From the NCBI RefSeq assembly GCF_002355475.1, contig NZ_AP014862.1:2046001-2110000 (forward strand): a DNA stretch of 64,000 nucleotides, read 5' to 3'. This document shows positions 41,493 through 49,972 of the stretch, piece after piece. The stretch comes from Pseudomonas furukawaii. GTDB taxonomy: Bacteria > Pseudomonadota > Gammaproteobacteria > Pseudomonadales > Pseudomonadaceae. The stretch's first letter is position 1; each line of letters opens with the position of its first letter. Under the pieces are notes generated by a model. The model had not been told where the DNA came from, ran no database searches, and worked only from the letters and a program-made list of their open reading frames with translations. The translations under genes were made by a program, and so were the position numbers.

Positions 41493-42926
41493 ATGACCAA
41501 TCTGTTGCTCTATCAACGCATCGCCCAGCAACTGGCCGATGACATCCGTCGTGGTGTCTACCAGCCCGGAGAGCGTGTCCCCTCGGTGCGCAAGCTCAGC
41601 GCCCAGCTCAGCGTCAGCCACGCCACCGTGTTGCAGGCTTATGCCAGCCTGGAGGACCAGGGCCTGATCCGCGCCCGTCCGCAATCCGGCTTCTACGTGC
41701 ACCAGACGCCCGCCCTGACCGCCTCCACCCCGGATATCGCCCGGGTCGAGCGTCCCGGCCTGGTCACCCGGGCGAGCATCATCCAGCAGGTGCTGGCCGA
41801 GTCCCGCCGTGAAGGCGTCTTCCCGCTGGGCGCGGCGGTGCCCCACGTGGACTACCTGCCGGTTCGCACCCTTCACCAGCAACTGGCCAAGGTGACCCGT
41901 TTCCACAGCCCGCGCGCGTTCAGCTACATGTTCAGCCCGGGCTTCGAGCCCCTGCGTCGCCAGGTGGCGATCCGCATGCGCGACGCCGGTGTGGTGGTGG
42001 ACCCGAGCGAGGTGGTCATCACCCACGGTTGCGTGGACGCCCTGCAGATGAGCCTGCGGGTGCTGACCCGTCCTGGCGACCTGATCGCCACCGAGTCACC
42101 CACCTATTACGGCCTGCTGCAGCTGGCGGACCTGCTGGGCCTCAAGGTGATCGAGATTCCCAGCGACCCCACCACCGGCATCAGCCTCGAGGCCCTGCAA
42201 CTGGCGGCCAACCAATGGCCCATCAAGGCCCTGGTGCTTACCGCGCGGCTCAGCAATCCCCTGGGAGGCACCATCCCCGAGGATCGCCAGAAACAGCTCT
42301 TGCGCCTGGCTTCGGATTTCGACATCCAGATCGTCGAGGACGATATCTACGGCGAGCTGATGTTCGACCAGGGACCGTCCAAGGCCATCAAGGCCTATGA
42401 CCTGGACGACCGGGTGATCTACTGCTCCAGCTTCTCCAAGACCCTCTCGCCCGGGGTGCGCATCGGCTGGATGATCGCCGGCAAGTACCAGGCGGAAATC
42501 CAGCGATTGCAGACCTTCAGCACGCACTCGGCCTGCAGCGTCACCCAGATGGGCGTGGCTGCCTACCTGGAGAACGGCGGCTATGACCGGCACCTGCGTT
42601 ACATCCGCCAGGAGTACCGGAAGAACCTCACCGCCTTCCAGCTGGGGGTGCAGCAGTACTTCCCGGAAGGCACCCAGATCACCCGGCCCAACGGCGGTTT
42701 CATCCTCTGGATCAGCCTGCCGGCCAAGGTCAACACCAAGGACCTGCATGTGCGGGCGCTGCAGCAGGGCATCAGCATCGCACCGGGGCTGATCTTCAGT
42801 AACACCGAGCAGTTCAACCACTGTGTACGGTTGAACTGCGGCATTCCGTGGAACCGCGAGGCCGAGCGCGCCATCATGACCCTCGGCATGCTGGCCCGGC
42901 AGCTGTGCCAGGAAGCGGGCCTCTAG
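41493..42926 (+). CDS. MocR-type GntR regulator with aminotransferase domain
   Basis: 477 residues: N-terminal winged helix (YQRIAQQLADDIRRGVYQPG, PSVRKLSAQLSVSHATVLQA) and a fold-type I aminotransferase domain with the PLP lysine in CSSFSKTLSPGVRIGW near residue 315. Such proteins use PLP as effector. Target is unknown; in P. aeruginosa a GntR gene lies next to sbrI-sbrR (PA2897 from memory), so the position may be conserved. Start chosen as MTNLLLYQR; ribosome site is weak. Confidence 0.92.
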   Translation: MTNLLLYQRIAQQLADDIRRGVYQPGERVPSVRKLSAQLSVSHATVLQAYASLEDQGLIRARPQSGFYVHQTPALTASTPDIARVERPGLVTRASIIQQVLAESRREGVFPLGAAVPHVDYLPVRTLHQQLAKVTRFHSPRAFSYMFSPGFEPLRRQVAIRMRDAGVVVDPSEVVITHGCVDALQMSLRVLTRPGDLIATESPTYYGLLQLADLLGLKVIEIPSDPTTGISLEALQLAANQWPIKALVLTARLSNPLGGTIPEDRQKQLLRLASDFDIQIVEDDIYGELMFDQGPSKAIKAYDLDDRVIYCSSFSKTLSPGVRIGWMIAGKYQAEIQRLQTFSTHSACSVTQMGVAAYLENGGYDRHLRYIRQEYRKNLTAFQLGVQQYFPEGTQITRPNGGFILWISLPAKVNTKDLHVRALQQGISIAPGLIFSNTEQFNHCVRLNCGIPWNREAERAIMTLGMLARQLCQEAGL

Positions 42927-42941
42927 AAAAAACGGGCCGGC

Positions 42942-42970
42942 TTAACCCTGTCCAACGCGGGCGTCCGTCC
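42942..42970 (+). promoter_or_regulatory. Candidate ECF-sigma promoter for the VWA-sbrI-sbrR unit
   Basis: TTAACCC (42942-42948) and CGTCC (42966-42970) with 17 bp between resemble the AAC-containing -35 and CGTC-type -10 of ECF sigma factors. It would allow self-activation by the sigma factor encoded in the same unit. Inference from motif only. Confidence 0.4.
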
Positions 42971-42972
42971 AA

Positions 42973-42997
42973 GGGAATGAACAGCTCATTCATTCCC
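42973..42997. promoter_or_regulatory. Perfect 9-bp inverted repeat just before the VWA gene
   Basis: GGGAATGAA, 7-nt loop, TTCATTCCC, ending only 14 bp before the ATG and next to its GGAGG ribosome site; as an mRNA hairpin it could affect translation, as DNA it could be an operator. Confidence 0.55.
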
Positions 42998-43010
42998 CCT
43001 GGAGGCGCCC

Positions 43011-44717
43011 ATGCCCAGTCAATCCCTGTCATCGCGATGCTCCCTGGCCACCGGCTGTGGCCTGGGTGCGCTGCTGCTTCTGGTCGCCTGCAGTGCCCAG
43101 GATGCCGGGTCGCCCGGCGGCAAGTCCGAAGTGCCTCCGGCCTCACCGGTCGCACAGCCCGAATCCCTGGCGCGGATGCAGGAGTCGCTTGCCGCTCCCG
43201 CGCCGTCATCTCGGGCCGCCGGCTATGCCGTCGAGTCGAAGAAGCTCATGGCGCCCGCGCCCGACCTGTTGCCGCCCGGCTATCGCGACCTGCCCCGGGA
43301 GCAGTACCAGCACCTGGCGGACAACCCGGTCCGCGAGGTGGCGCGGGACCCCGTTTCCACCTTCAGCATCGATGTCGACACCGGCAGCTACGCCAACGTG
43401 CGGCGCTTCCTCAACGGCGGCCAGTTGCCGCCGGCCGATGCGGTGCGCCTCGAAGAAATGGTCAACTACTTCCCTTACCAGTATCCGTTGCCGGAGGGCG
43501 ACGCGCCGTTCGGGATCGGCATCGAGCTGGCGCAGACTCCCTGGAATCCCGAAACCCGCCTGTTGCGTGTGGCGATCAGGGCCTCCGACAGCCGGGTCGA
43601 GCAACTGCCCCCGGCCAACCTCGTCTTCCTCGTGGACGTCTCCGGCTCCATGGATCGCCGCGAAGGCCTGCCCATGGTGCAGGGCACCCTCAAACTGCTG
43701 GTGGACCAGCTGCGACCGGAGGATCGCGTGTCCCTGGTCACCTACGCCGGTGACGCGCGGGTCGTACTTGAATCCACCTCGGGCCGCGACAAGGCGAAGA
43801 TCCGCTCTGCCATCGACCGGCTCAGCGCCGGTGGTTCCACGGCGGGCGAGTCCGGTATCCAGCTGGCCTACGCGGAAGCGCAGCGGGGCCTGATCCCGGG
43901 CGGGATCAACCGCATCCTGCTGGCCACCGACGGTGACTTCAACGTCGGCATCAGCGATTTCGACAGCCTCAGGCGACTGGCGGCGGAGAAGCGCCAGGGC
44001 GGCGTGTCCCTCACCACCCTGGGATTCGGCGTCGACAACTACAACGAGCGGCTGATGGAGCAACTGGCCGATGCCGGCGACGGCAACTACGCCTACATCG
44101 ACACTCTGCGGGAGGCGCGCAAGGTCCTGGTGGACCAGCTCGCCTCGACCCTCTCGGTGGTCGCCCGGGACGTGAAGCTGCAGCTGGAATTCAACCCTGC
44201 CCGGGTCAGCGAGTACCGCCTGCTGGGCTACGAGAACCGCGCCCTGGCCCGGGAGGACTTCAGCGACGACAAGGTGGATGCCGGAGAAATCGGTGCCGGC
44301 CATGCCCTGACCGCCCTTTACGAAATCGTTCCCGCAGGGGGCAAGGGATGGTTGGAGCCCTTGCGCTACCCGTCGACGCCCAGGGCCGCAGGCAAGGCAG
44401 ATGAGCTCGCCTGGCTGCGGGTGCGCTACAAGACCCCGGGGGAAGCGCGGAGTCGCCTGCTGGAGCGTCCCATCGCTGCCGGCGACGTCGCGAACCCGCC
44501 CAGCGAGGACCTGCGGTTCGCCGCTGCGGTCGCCGCCTTCGCCCAGCAGCTCAAGGGGGGCCGCTACACCGGAGACTTCAGCCTGGACGACAGCCTGCGC
44601 CTGGCCCGCGCGGCCCGGGGCGACGATCCTTTCGGCCTGCGTGGGGAGTTCGTGCAACTGGTGGAGCTCGCCCAAAGCCTGCACACTTCGGCACCGTCCC
44701 ACGCACGGAACGAATGA
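43011..44717 (+). CDS. VWA-domain lipoprotein (YfbK-like)
   Basis: 568 residues. Signal and lipobox GALLLLVACSAQ (cysteine at residue 27), a short linker, a conserved N-terminal YfbK-type region (VSTFSIDVDTGSYANVRRFL), a von Willebrand A domain with MIDAS DVSGSMD near residue 210 and ATDGDFNVGISD, and a C-terminal DUF3520-like domain. Likely binds a metal and a protein or peptidoglycan partner at the envelope. It directly precedes an ECF sigma factor (2-bp gap), so it may be its signal sensor or its target. Strong GGAGG site. Confidence 0.9.
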   Translation: MPSQSLSSRCSLATGCGLGALLLLVACSAQDAGSPGGKSEVPPASPVAQPESLARMQESLAAPAPSSRAAGYAVESKKLMAPAPDLLPPGYRDLPREQYQHLADNPVREVARDPVSTFSIDVDTGSYANVRRFLNGGQLPPADAVRLEEMVNYFPYQYPLPEGDAPFGIGIELAQTPWNPETRLLRVAIRASDSRVEQLPPANLVFLVDVSGSMDRREGLPMVQGTLKLLVDQLRPEDRVSLVTYAGDARVVLESTSGRDKAKIRSAIDRLSAGGSTAGESGIQLAYAEAQRGLIPGGINRILLATDGDFNVGISDFDSLRRLAAEKRQGGVSLTTLGFGVDNYNERLMEQLADAGDGNYAYIDTLREARKVLVDQLASTLSVVARDVKLQLEFNPARVSEYRLLGYENRALAREDFSDDKVDAGEIGAGHALTALYEIVPAGGKGWLEPLRYPSTPRAAGKADELAWLRVRYKTPGEARSRLLERPIAAGDVANPPSEDLRFAAAVAAFAQQLKGGRYTGDFSLDDSLRLARAARGDDPFGLRGEFVQLVELAQSLHTSAPSHARNE

Positions 44718-44718
44718 A

Positions 44719-45309
44719 GTGAACGCGACCCCCACGGACGATGATGCCGCCTTGCTGCGACGCTACCGCAGCGGCGATGCCGAGGCCTTTGGCGTGCTCT
44801 ATGCGCGCCACCGCCTCGGCCTGTTTCGTTTCCTCCGCGGCCTCTGCGGCGACGCCGCCCTGGCCGAGGAAATTTTCCAGGAAACCTGGCTGAACCTGAT
44901 CCGGAGCGGCTCCGAGCCCCTCGGGCAGGCCAGCTTCCGCACCTGGCTCTACCAGATCGCCCGCAACCGCCTGATCGACCATTGGCGCAAGCAGGGTCGC
45001 CTGCAGGCCAGGCTGGAGGCCTTCGACGAGTCGCTGCACGCCGATGCCCTCCCAGGCCGCAGCCCGGAGCCCGACCATGAGCTGGTGCTGAGCCGGGACC
45101 GGCAGCGGCTGCATGCGGCCCTGGACGAGCTGCCAGGCGAACAGCGGGAGGTTTTCCTGCTGCGGGCCCACGGTGATCTGGAGTTGGTCGAGATCGCCGA
45201 ACTCACCCGCACCCCCGCCGAGACGGTGAAGAGCCGTCTCCGCTATGCATTGCAGAAGTTGCGTCGGCTGCTGGCCGACCCGGCCGAGGCCGAGGAGGTA
45301 TCCCCATGA
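44719..45309 (+). CDS. sbrI: ECF RNA polymerase sigma factor (probably SbrI)
   Basis: 196 residues with sigma region 2 (FGVLYARHRLGLFRFLRGLC, AEEIFQETWLNLIRSG, FRTWLYQIARNRLIDHWRKQ) and region 4 (LPGEQREVFLLRAHGDLELV, TPAETVKSRLRYALQKLRRLL). GTG start two bases after the VWA stop, preceded by GGAACGAA. It overlaps the next gene, an anti-sigma candidate, by 4 bp. The SbrI name is by synteny: in P. aeruginosa sbrI/sbrR (PA2896/PA2895) sit beside the atu cluster and control swarming and biofilm through muiA. Confidence 0.82.
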   Translation: MNATPTDDDAALLRRYRSGDAEAFGVLYARHRLGLFRFLRGLCGDAALAEEIFQETWLNLIRSGSEPLGQASFRTWLYQIARNRLIDHWRKQGRLQARLEAFDESLHADALPGRSPEPDHELVLSRDRQRLHAALDELPGEQREVFLLRAHGDLELVEIAELTRTPAETVKSRLRYALQKLRRLLADPAEAEEVSP

Positions 45310-45956
45310 ACCGAGACCCGCACGAACCCGATGCCCTGGAACGGGAGCTGCTCGAACACTACCGCCGACACAGCCATGACGAACCCGGTACCGCCCTGGA
45401 CCAGCGCATCCTCGCCGCCGCGGCGCAGGCCGCCCAGCGTCCTGCGCCGTCCCGGCCGGGCCTGGGCGAACGCCTGCACGCCTGGCTCTTCGGCCCTGGC
45501 GGCCGCCAGCGCTGGGCGGTGGCGATGGCGGGCTTCGCCACCCTGGGCATTGGCCTCAGCCTGACCCTGAGGACCCAGCAACAGGCCGAGGAGCGCTTCG
45601 ATGCGCCGCCGGCCAGCGTCGCCCCCCAAGTCGCCCCGGCTCCGGCCCGGTCGGCTCAGGCTCCGTCTGCGCGGCTGGCCGAGCCCGCCACGGCGGAGAA
45701 GAAAAAGGCCGAGGCACTCTCCCATCAACTCGAGCGTGGAGAGGGGGTACGGATGCCGGAGCCGGCGGTGGCTCCGTTGATGGAGTCGGCCGCACCGGAG
45801 GTGCAACCCGAGCCGGAGGCCAGCCTGCGCCTCGTGCTGCAATTGAAGGCCGAGGGCAAGCCTGCGGATGCCCAGCGGTTGCTCGACGAGCTCCAGGCGC
45901 GCTTTCCACAGCGTGATATGGCGGCCGAGTTGCGCAGGCTGGAATCCCGGCCTTGA
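45306..45956 (+). CDS. sbrR: Anti-sigma factor, single-pass membrane (probably SbrR)
   Basis: 216 residues: a cytoplasmic N-terminal ~65 residues (ELLEHYRRHSHDEPGTALDQ), one membrane helix (RWAVAMAGFATLGIGLSLTL, about residues 69-88), an Ala/Pro-rich periplasmic linker and a C-terminal helical part (LRLVLQLKAEGKPADAQRLL). No ZAS zinc motif. The 4-bp overlap with the sigma gene and topology support an anti-sigma role; it would hold the sigma factor at the membrane until an envelope signal. Sequence itself is poorly conserved. Confidence 0.72.
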   Translation: MNRDPHEPDALERELLEHYRRHSHDEPGTALDQRILAAAAQAAQRPAPSRPGLGERLHAWLFGPGGRQRWAVAMAGFATLGIGLSLTLRTQQQAEERFDAPPASVAPQVAPAPARSAQAPSARLAEPATAEKKKAEALSHQLERGEGVRMPEPAVAPLMESAAPEVQPEPEASLRLVLQLKAEGKPADAQRLLDELQARFPQRDMAAELRRLESRP

Positions 45957-46024
45957 TGTCGGGCTTGCCTGGGGTGCAGGGAAGAGGGAGCATGGCGCCA
46001 TCCCCGATAGCCGCCCCCGTCATC

Positions 46025-46531
46025 ATGCGATCGATCAGTTCCCTGTGTGCTGCGCTGGCCTTGCTCCTGCTGGCCGGCTGCGACAAGGAGCCGCCGGCGC
46101 CGCCCAAGGCCCCACCGGCCCCACCGCCCATCACCCGTGCTCCCGAGCCCGTCGCCCCGGGGGCCGGCGAACCCGCGCAAGTCGCACCGCCTCCTGAGCC
46201 GGTGCCAGCGACGCCCGAACCGGCCCCCAAGCCGGTTTCGCCACCACCGGCGCCGGCCAACGCCACGCCGCCGGAGCCGCCCAGTGCCAAGGCGCCCCTG
46301 CCCAAGGTCAAGCTCGACCTCAGCCTGCCCAGCGAGCTGGTGGAGCAGGTCCAGCCGGGTGACGCCACCGACGCCCTCCCGGAGCAGCCCTTGCTGCCGC
46401 AGATGTTCGTGGAGAAGCCGCTGCCGGAAAGCCCGTTCCAGCTCAATGGCAAGCTGATCACCAATGAGCGCGAGGACGACTACTGGCGCTCCGTGGAGGG
46501 GGCCGAGCTGCAATTCGAGTTCAAGCGGTAG
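46025..46531 (+). CDS. Proline-rich lipoprotein of unknown function
   Basis: 168 residues: lipoprotein signal ISSLCAALALLLLAGC (cysteine at residue 19), then about 80 residues of Pro/Ala with PPAPPKAP-type repeats, a likely stiff spacer across the periplasm, and a short globular tail ending VEGAELQFEFKR. Start chosen as the ATG directly before the signal peptide; an earlier in-frame ATG at 45953 overlaps sbrR. It follows sbrR by 68 bp and may belong to the same regulon. By position it could correspond to PA2894 of P. aeruginosa, unverified. Confidence 0.75.
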   Translation: MRSISSLCAALALLLLAGCDKEPPAPPKAPPAPPPITRAPEPVAPGAGEPAQVAPPPEPVPATPEPAPKPVSPPPAPANATPPEPPSAKAPLPKVKLDLSLPSELVEQVQPGDATDALPEQPLLPQMFVEKPLPESPFQLNGKLITNEREDDYWRSVEGAELQFEFKR

Positions 46532-46681
46532 CGATCGGCGCCTGAGTGCTGGCGTCGCCCCTCGGGTGCAGTCGGCAGGATGGCGTGGAGTTCAGCTAAA
46601 CCCAGGGCGTGCCTTGACCCCGCACCGCCGCCGCTGGTGCGGAGGACGGTTCGGCATGTCCGCCTTCCCCAGGCGCCGGGC

Positions 46682-47506
46682 TCAATCGAGGAACAGGTCG
46701 GGCACCAGGCTGCCGCCCTCCGGGTCGAAGCGGTAGTGCTCGAATTCGGTCTGGCCCAGCTCGCGGAGGATGTCCTCGTCCACCATCAGGCGCCCGGTGA
46801 TGCGGCGGCCTTCACTGGACAGGATGGCGTGGGCGGCGTCGGCCATGATGACCGGGGTGCGGGCGCGCTTGAAGGCGTCGCGGCTGCCCAGTTCGAACTC
46901 GATGGCGGCGGTGGCGATCATGGTCCTTGGCCACAGCGAGTTGACGCTGATGCCGTACTTCTTGAACTCCTCGCTCATGCCCAGCGTGAGCATGCTCATG
47001 CCGTACTTGGTCACGGTGTAGGGGCCGTGCTGGGCGAACCATTTCGGATCCAGGTTGAGCGGTGGGGAGAGATTGAGGATGTGCCCGCCCGCGCTTTTCT
47101 TCAGGTAGGGCAGGGCGGCCTGGCTGCAGACCATCACCGCGCGGGTGTTGATCTGGTACATCAGGTCGAAGCGCTTGGGCTCCAATCGTTCCACCCCCAC
47201 CAGCTTGATGGCGCCGGCGTTGTTGACCAGCGCGTCGACACCGCCGAAGTGCCCGGCGGCCCTGGCCATGGCCTCGCGCACGGCGGACTCGTCACGCACG
47301 TCCAGCTGCAAGGGCAGGGCGCGGCCGCCAGCGGCTTCCACTTCCTCGGCGACGCTGTGGATGGTGCCTTCCAGCTTGGGATGGGGTTCGGCGCTCTTGG
47401 CGGCGATCACGATGTTGGCGCCATCGGCAGCGGCGCGCAGGGCGATCTCGCGGCCGATGCCACGGCTGGCACCGGTGATGAACAGGGTCTTGCCGGAAAG
47501 GGACAT
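46682..47506 (-). CDS. atuG: Short-chain dehydrogenase AtuG
   Basis: 274-residue SDR of the extended HSDL2-like type: cofactor motif FITGASRGIGREIALRAA, NNAGAIKLVG, and YTVTKYGMSMLTLGMSEEF as the Tyr/Lys helix, though the usual serine strand reads HILNLSPPLNLDP. It is the last gene of this atu unit; AtuG in P. aeruginosa is a proposed dehydrogenase in terpene catabolism. GGAG site before ATG. Named from context. Confidence 0.85.
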   Translation of the reverse strand: MSLSGKTLFITGASRGIGREIALRAAADGANIVIAAKSAEPHPKLEGTIHSVAEEVEAAGGRALPLQLDVRDESAVREAMARAAGHFGGVDALVNNAGAIKLVGVERLEPKRFDLMYQINTRAVMVCSQAALPYLKKSAGGHILNLSPPLNLDPKWFAQHGPYTVTKYGMSMLTLGMSEEFKKYGISVNSLWPRTMIATAAIEFELGSRDAFKRARTPVIMADAAHAILSSEGRRITGRLMVDEDILRELGQTEFEHYRFDPEGGSLVPDLFLD

Positions 47507-47576
47507 GGGGTTGCTCCTGTTGTTGTCTGGGCCCTGGCTACTCAATGCAGTCGAGCCGTGCGGTTCGAGCGGTTGT

Positions 47577-49562
47577 TCAATCGGCGGCTTCGACTTCCAC
47601 CAGCACCTGGCGGCTCTTCACCTGGTCGCCGGCATTGACCTGCACGCGGCGGACGGTGCCATCCATTGCGGCTTTCAGCGGGTGTTCCATCTTCATGGCT
47701 TCCAGCACCACCAGCAGCTGGCCCTTGCCGACCCGGGCGCCTTCTTCCACCAGTACTTCGACTATGGCGCCGTCCATGGGCGCCCTGACCGTGCCGGAGG
47801 CGGCGCCGGCCTGGCCGCCGGCGGGTTCGTGGGTGACGTCCTGCAGTTCGACGCTACCCTGGTGGCCCTTGAGCCACAGGCGTTCGCCGTCCTGATGGTA
47901 GGCGAGGCGGCGGCGGATGCCGTCCAGCTCGAGGGTGGCCCAGCGGCCGTCGCAGGCCAGCAGGCGCACGGCGATGGACTGGCCGGCGACCCGCGCTTGC
48001 AGCTGCGGTTGCGGGCCGCTGGCGCGGACGTCCAGCAGCACCTCGTGCTTTTCCTCGCCCTGGCGCAGCACCAGGCGCCAGGGCGCGCTACCGGCGCTGC
48101 GCCAGCCGGCGAGGCCAATCTGGTGGGCGCGGGATTCGGCGGAGGACTGGAAGAGCAGGGTGGCGGCGGCGGCCAGTTCGACGGCCGGCAGCGGCTGCGG
48201 AGCCAGGCTTGGATCGTCGGCGAAGTGCTCGCCGATGAAGGCGGTGGTGGCGCGACCGGCGGCGAACTCCGGGTGCGCCAGCAGGTTGGCGAGGAACCGC
48301 TGGTTGCCCTTGACGCCCAGCAGCACGCTGTCCTCCACGGCGCGGATCAACTTGCGCCGGGCCTCGTCGCGGGTGGCACCCCAGGCGATCACCTTGGCCA
48401 GCATGGGATCGTAGAAAGGCGTTACCGGCTGGCCTTCCACCAGGCCGTGATCGATACGGATGCCGGTGCCACTGGCCGGCTCCCAGCGCAGCACCTCACC
48501 GGTCTGCGGCAGGAAGCCGGCGGCCGGGTCTTCGGCGTAGAGGCGCACCTCCATGGCGTGGCCGTCGAGGCGGATGTCATCCTGTGCCAGCGGCAGCGCC
48601 TCGCCGGCGGCGACGCGGATCTGCCAGGCCACCAGGTCGAGCCCGGTGACCAGCTCGGTGACGGGGTGCTCCACCTGCAGGCGGGTATTCATCTCCAGGA
48701 AGTAGAAGCGGCCCTCGGCATCCAGCAGGAATTCCACGGTGCCCGCGCCCAGGTAGTTGACCGAAGCGGCGGCCTTCACCGCGGCCTCGCCCATGGCCTG
48801 GCGCAGTTCCGGGGTCATCACCGGGCAGGGGGCTTCTTCCACCACTTTCTGGTGGCGGCGCTGCACCGAGCAGTCGCGCTCGCCGAGGTAGAGGATGTGG
48901 CCGTGGCGGTCGCCGAATACCTGGATCTCCACGTGGCGGGGCTGGATCACCGCGCGTTCGAGGATCAGTTCGCCGCTGCCGAAGGCGTTCTGCGCTTCTG
49001 AGCGCGCGGTGCGGATCTGCGCCGCCAGCTCGCTCGCCTCGTGCACCAGGCGCATGCCGCGCCCGCCGCCGCCGGCGCTGGCCTTGATCATCAGCGGGTA
49101 GCCGATGCGCTCGGCCTCGTGGGCGAGGGTGGCGTCGTCCTGCTCGGTGCCCTCAAAGCCGGGGATGCAGGGCACGCCGGCTTCCAGCATGGCGATCTTC
49201 GACAGGCGCTTGCTGCCCATCAGGTGGATGGCCTCCACGGTCGGACCGATGAAGGTGATGCCGGCGGCCTCGCAGGCGCGCGCAAAGGCGGCGTTCTCGG
49301 AGAGGAAGCCGTAGCCCGGGTGCACCGCGTCCGCGCCGGTGCGCCGCGCGGCGTCGAGGATGGCCTCGACGCACAGGTAGGACTGGCCCACAGGCGCCGG
49401 GCCGATGCACACCGCCTCGTCGGCCAGTTGCACGTGGCGGGCGTCGCGGTCGGCCTCGCTGTGCACGGCGACGGTGCGGTAGCCCAGGTCATGGGCGGTG
49501 CGCATCACGCGGCAGGCGATCTCGCCACGGTTGGCGATGAGGATCTTGTTGAATGCGGGCAT
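47577..49562 (-). CDS. atuF: Geranyl-CoA carboxylase biotin-carrying alpha subunit AtuF
   Basis: 661 residues: biotin carboxylase (KILIANRGEIACRVMRTAHD, ATP loop SAGGGGRGMR, EMNTRLQVEHPVTEL) and, at the C-terminus, the biotinyl domain with the lysine in LEAMKMEHPL. Pairs with AtuC to carboxylate cis-geranyl-CoA. It is very like LiuD (methylcrotonyl-CoA carboxylase alpha); the atu context decides the name. Start is fixed by AGCAGGAG; the open frame extends upstream only through repeat DNA. Confidence 0.93.
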   Translation of the reverse strand: MPAFNKILIANRGEIACRVMRTAHDLGYRTVAVHSEADRDARHVQLADEAVCIGPAPVGQSYLCVEAILDAARRTGADAVHPGYGFLSENAAFARACEAAGITFIGPTVEAIHLMGSKRLSKIAMLEAGVPCIPGFEGTEQDDATLAHEAERIGYPLMIKASAGGGGRGMRLVHEASELAAQIRTARSEAQNAFGSGELILERAVIQPRHVEIQVFGDRHGHILYLGERDCSVQRRHQKVVEEAPCPVMTPELRQAMGEAAVKAAASVNYLGAGTVEFLLDAEGRFYFLEMNTRLQVEHPVTELVTGLDLVAWQIRVAAGEALPLAQDDIRLDGHAMEVRLYAEDPAAGFLPQTGEVLRWEPASGTGIRIDHGLVEGQPVTPFYDPMLAKVIAWGATRDEARRKLIRAVEDSVLLGVKGNQRFLANLLAHPEFAAGRATTAFIGEHFADDPSLAPQPLPAVELAAAATLLFQSSAESRAHQIGLAGWRSAGSAPWRLVLRQGEEKHEVLLDVRASGPQPQLQARVAGQSIAVRLLACDGRWATLELDGIRRRLAYHQDGERLWLKGHQGSVELQDVTHEPAGGQAGAASGTVRAPMDGAIVEVLVEEGARVGKGQLLVVLEAMKMEHPLKAAMDGTVRRVQVNAGDQVKSRQVLVEVEAAD

Positions 49563-49972
49563 CTTCGTGCTCCTGCTGGGGGACCGGAGGGCATCCGGGG
49601 CCCGGGCTGTTTGCGTTCGGTGTTGCCGGTGGATGTGAAGAGCGACATCCACCCTACGGTTGTCTCGGTGTTGCGGGGGATCGGGTGTGTCGATCCGCCT
49701 GTTGTGTTCGGTGTTGTGGTGGATGTGAAGAGCGACATCCACCCTACGGGTGCCTCGGTGTTGCGGGGGATCGGGGTTGGTCGATCCGCCGGTGGTGTTT
49801 GGTGTTGCGGTGGATGTGGAAAGCGACATCCACCCTACGGGTGCCTCGGTGTTGCGGGGGATCGGGGTCGGTCGATCCGCCGTTTTGTTCGGTCTTGCGG
49901 TGGATGTGAGTGCGATATCCACCCTACGGGGGGCGTAGGGTGGATCGCGCGTTATCGATCCACCGCTGGTGT
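49563..49972. repeat. Tandem REP-like repeat block between atuE and atuF
   Basis: Four copies of a ~90-bp unit begin at about 49628, 49718, 49809 and 49899. Each unit holds one hairpin GTGGATGT-N8-ACATCCAC (followed by CCTACGG) and a second, GGATCG/CGATCC hairpin, and the last copy runs into another inverted element GGTGGATCG...CGATCCACC. The GTAGGGTGGAT-type sequence on the minus strand is a common extragenic palindrome in this group of Pseudomonas. No gene fits; open frames through it translate the repeat. Confidence 0.9.

Noticed and set aside
42107-42325. Small frames opposite the MocR gene
   Set aside because: Serine/arginine-rich shadow translations.
49628-49960. CRISPR array
   Set aside because: Units are about 90 bp with no unique ~32-bp spacers, and no cas genes are near; they are REP-like hairpins.
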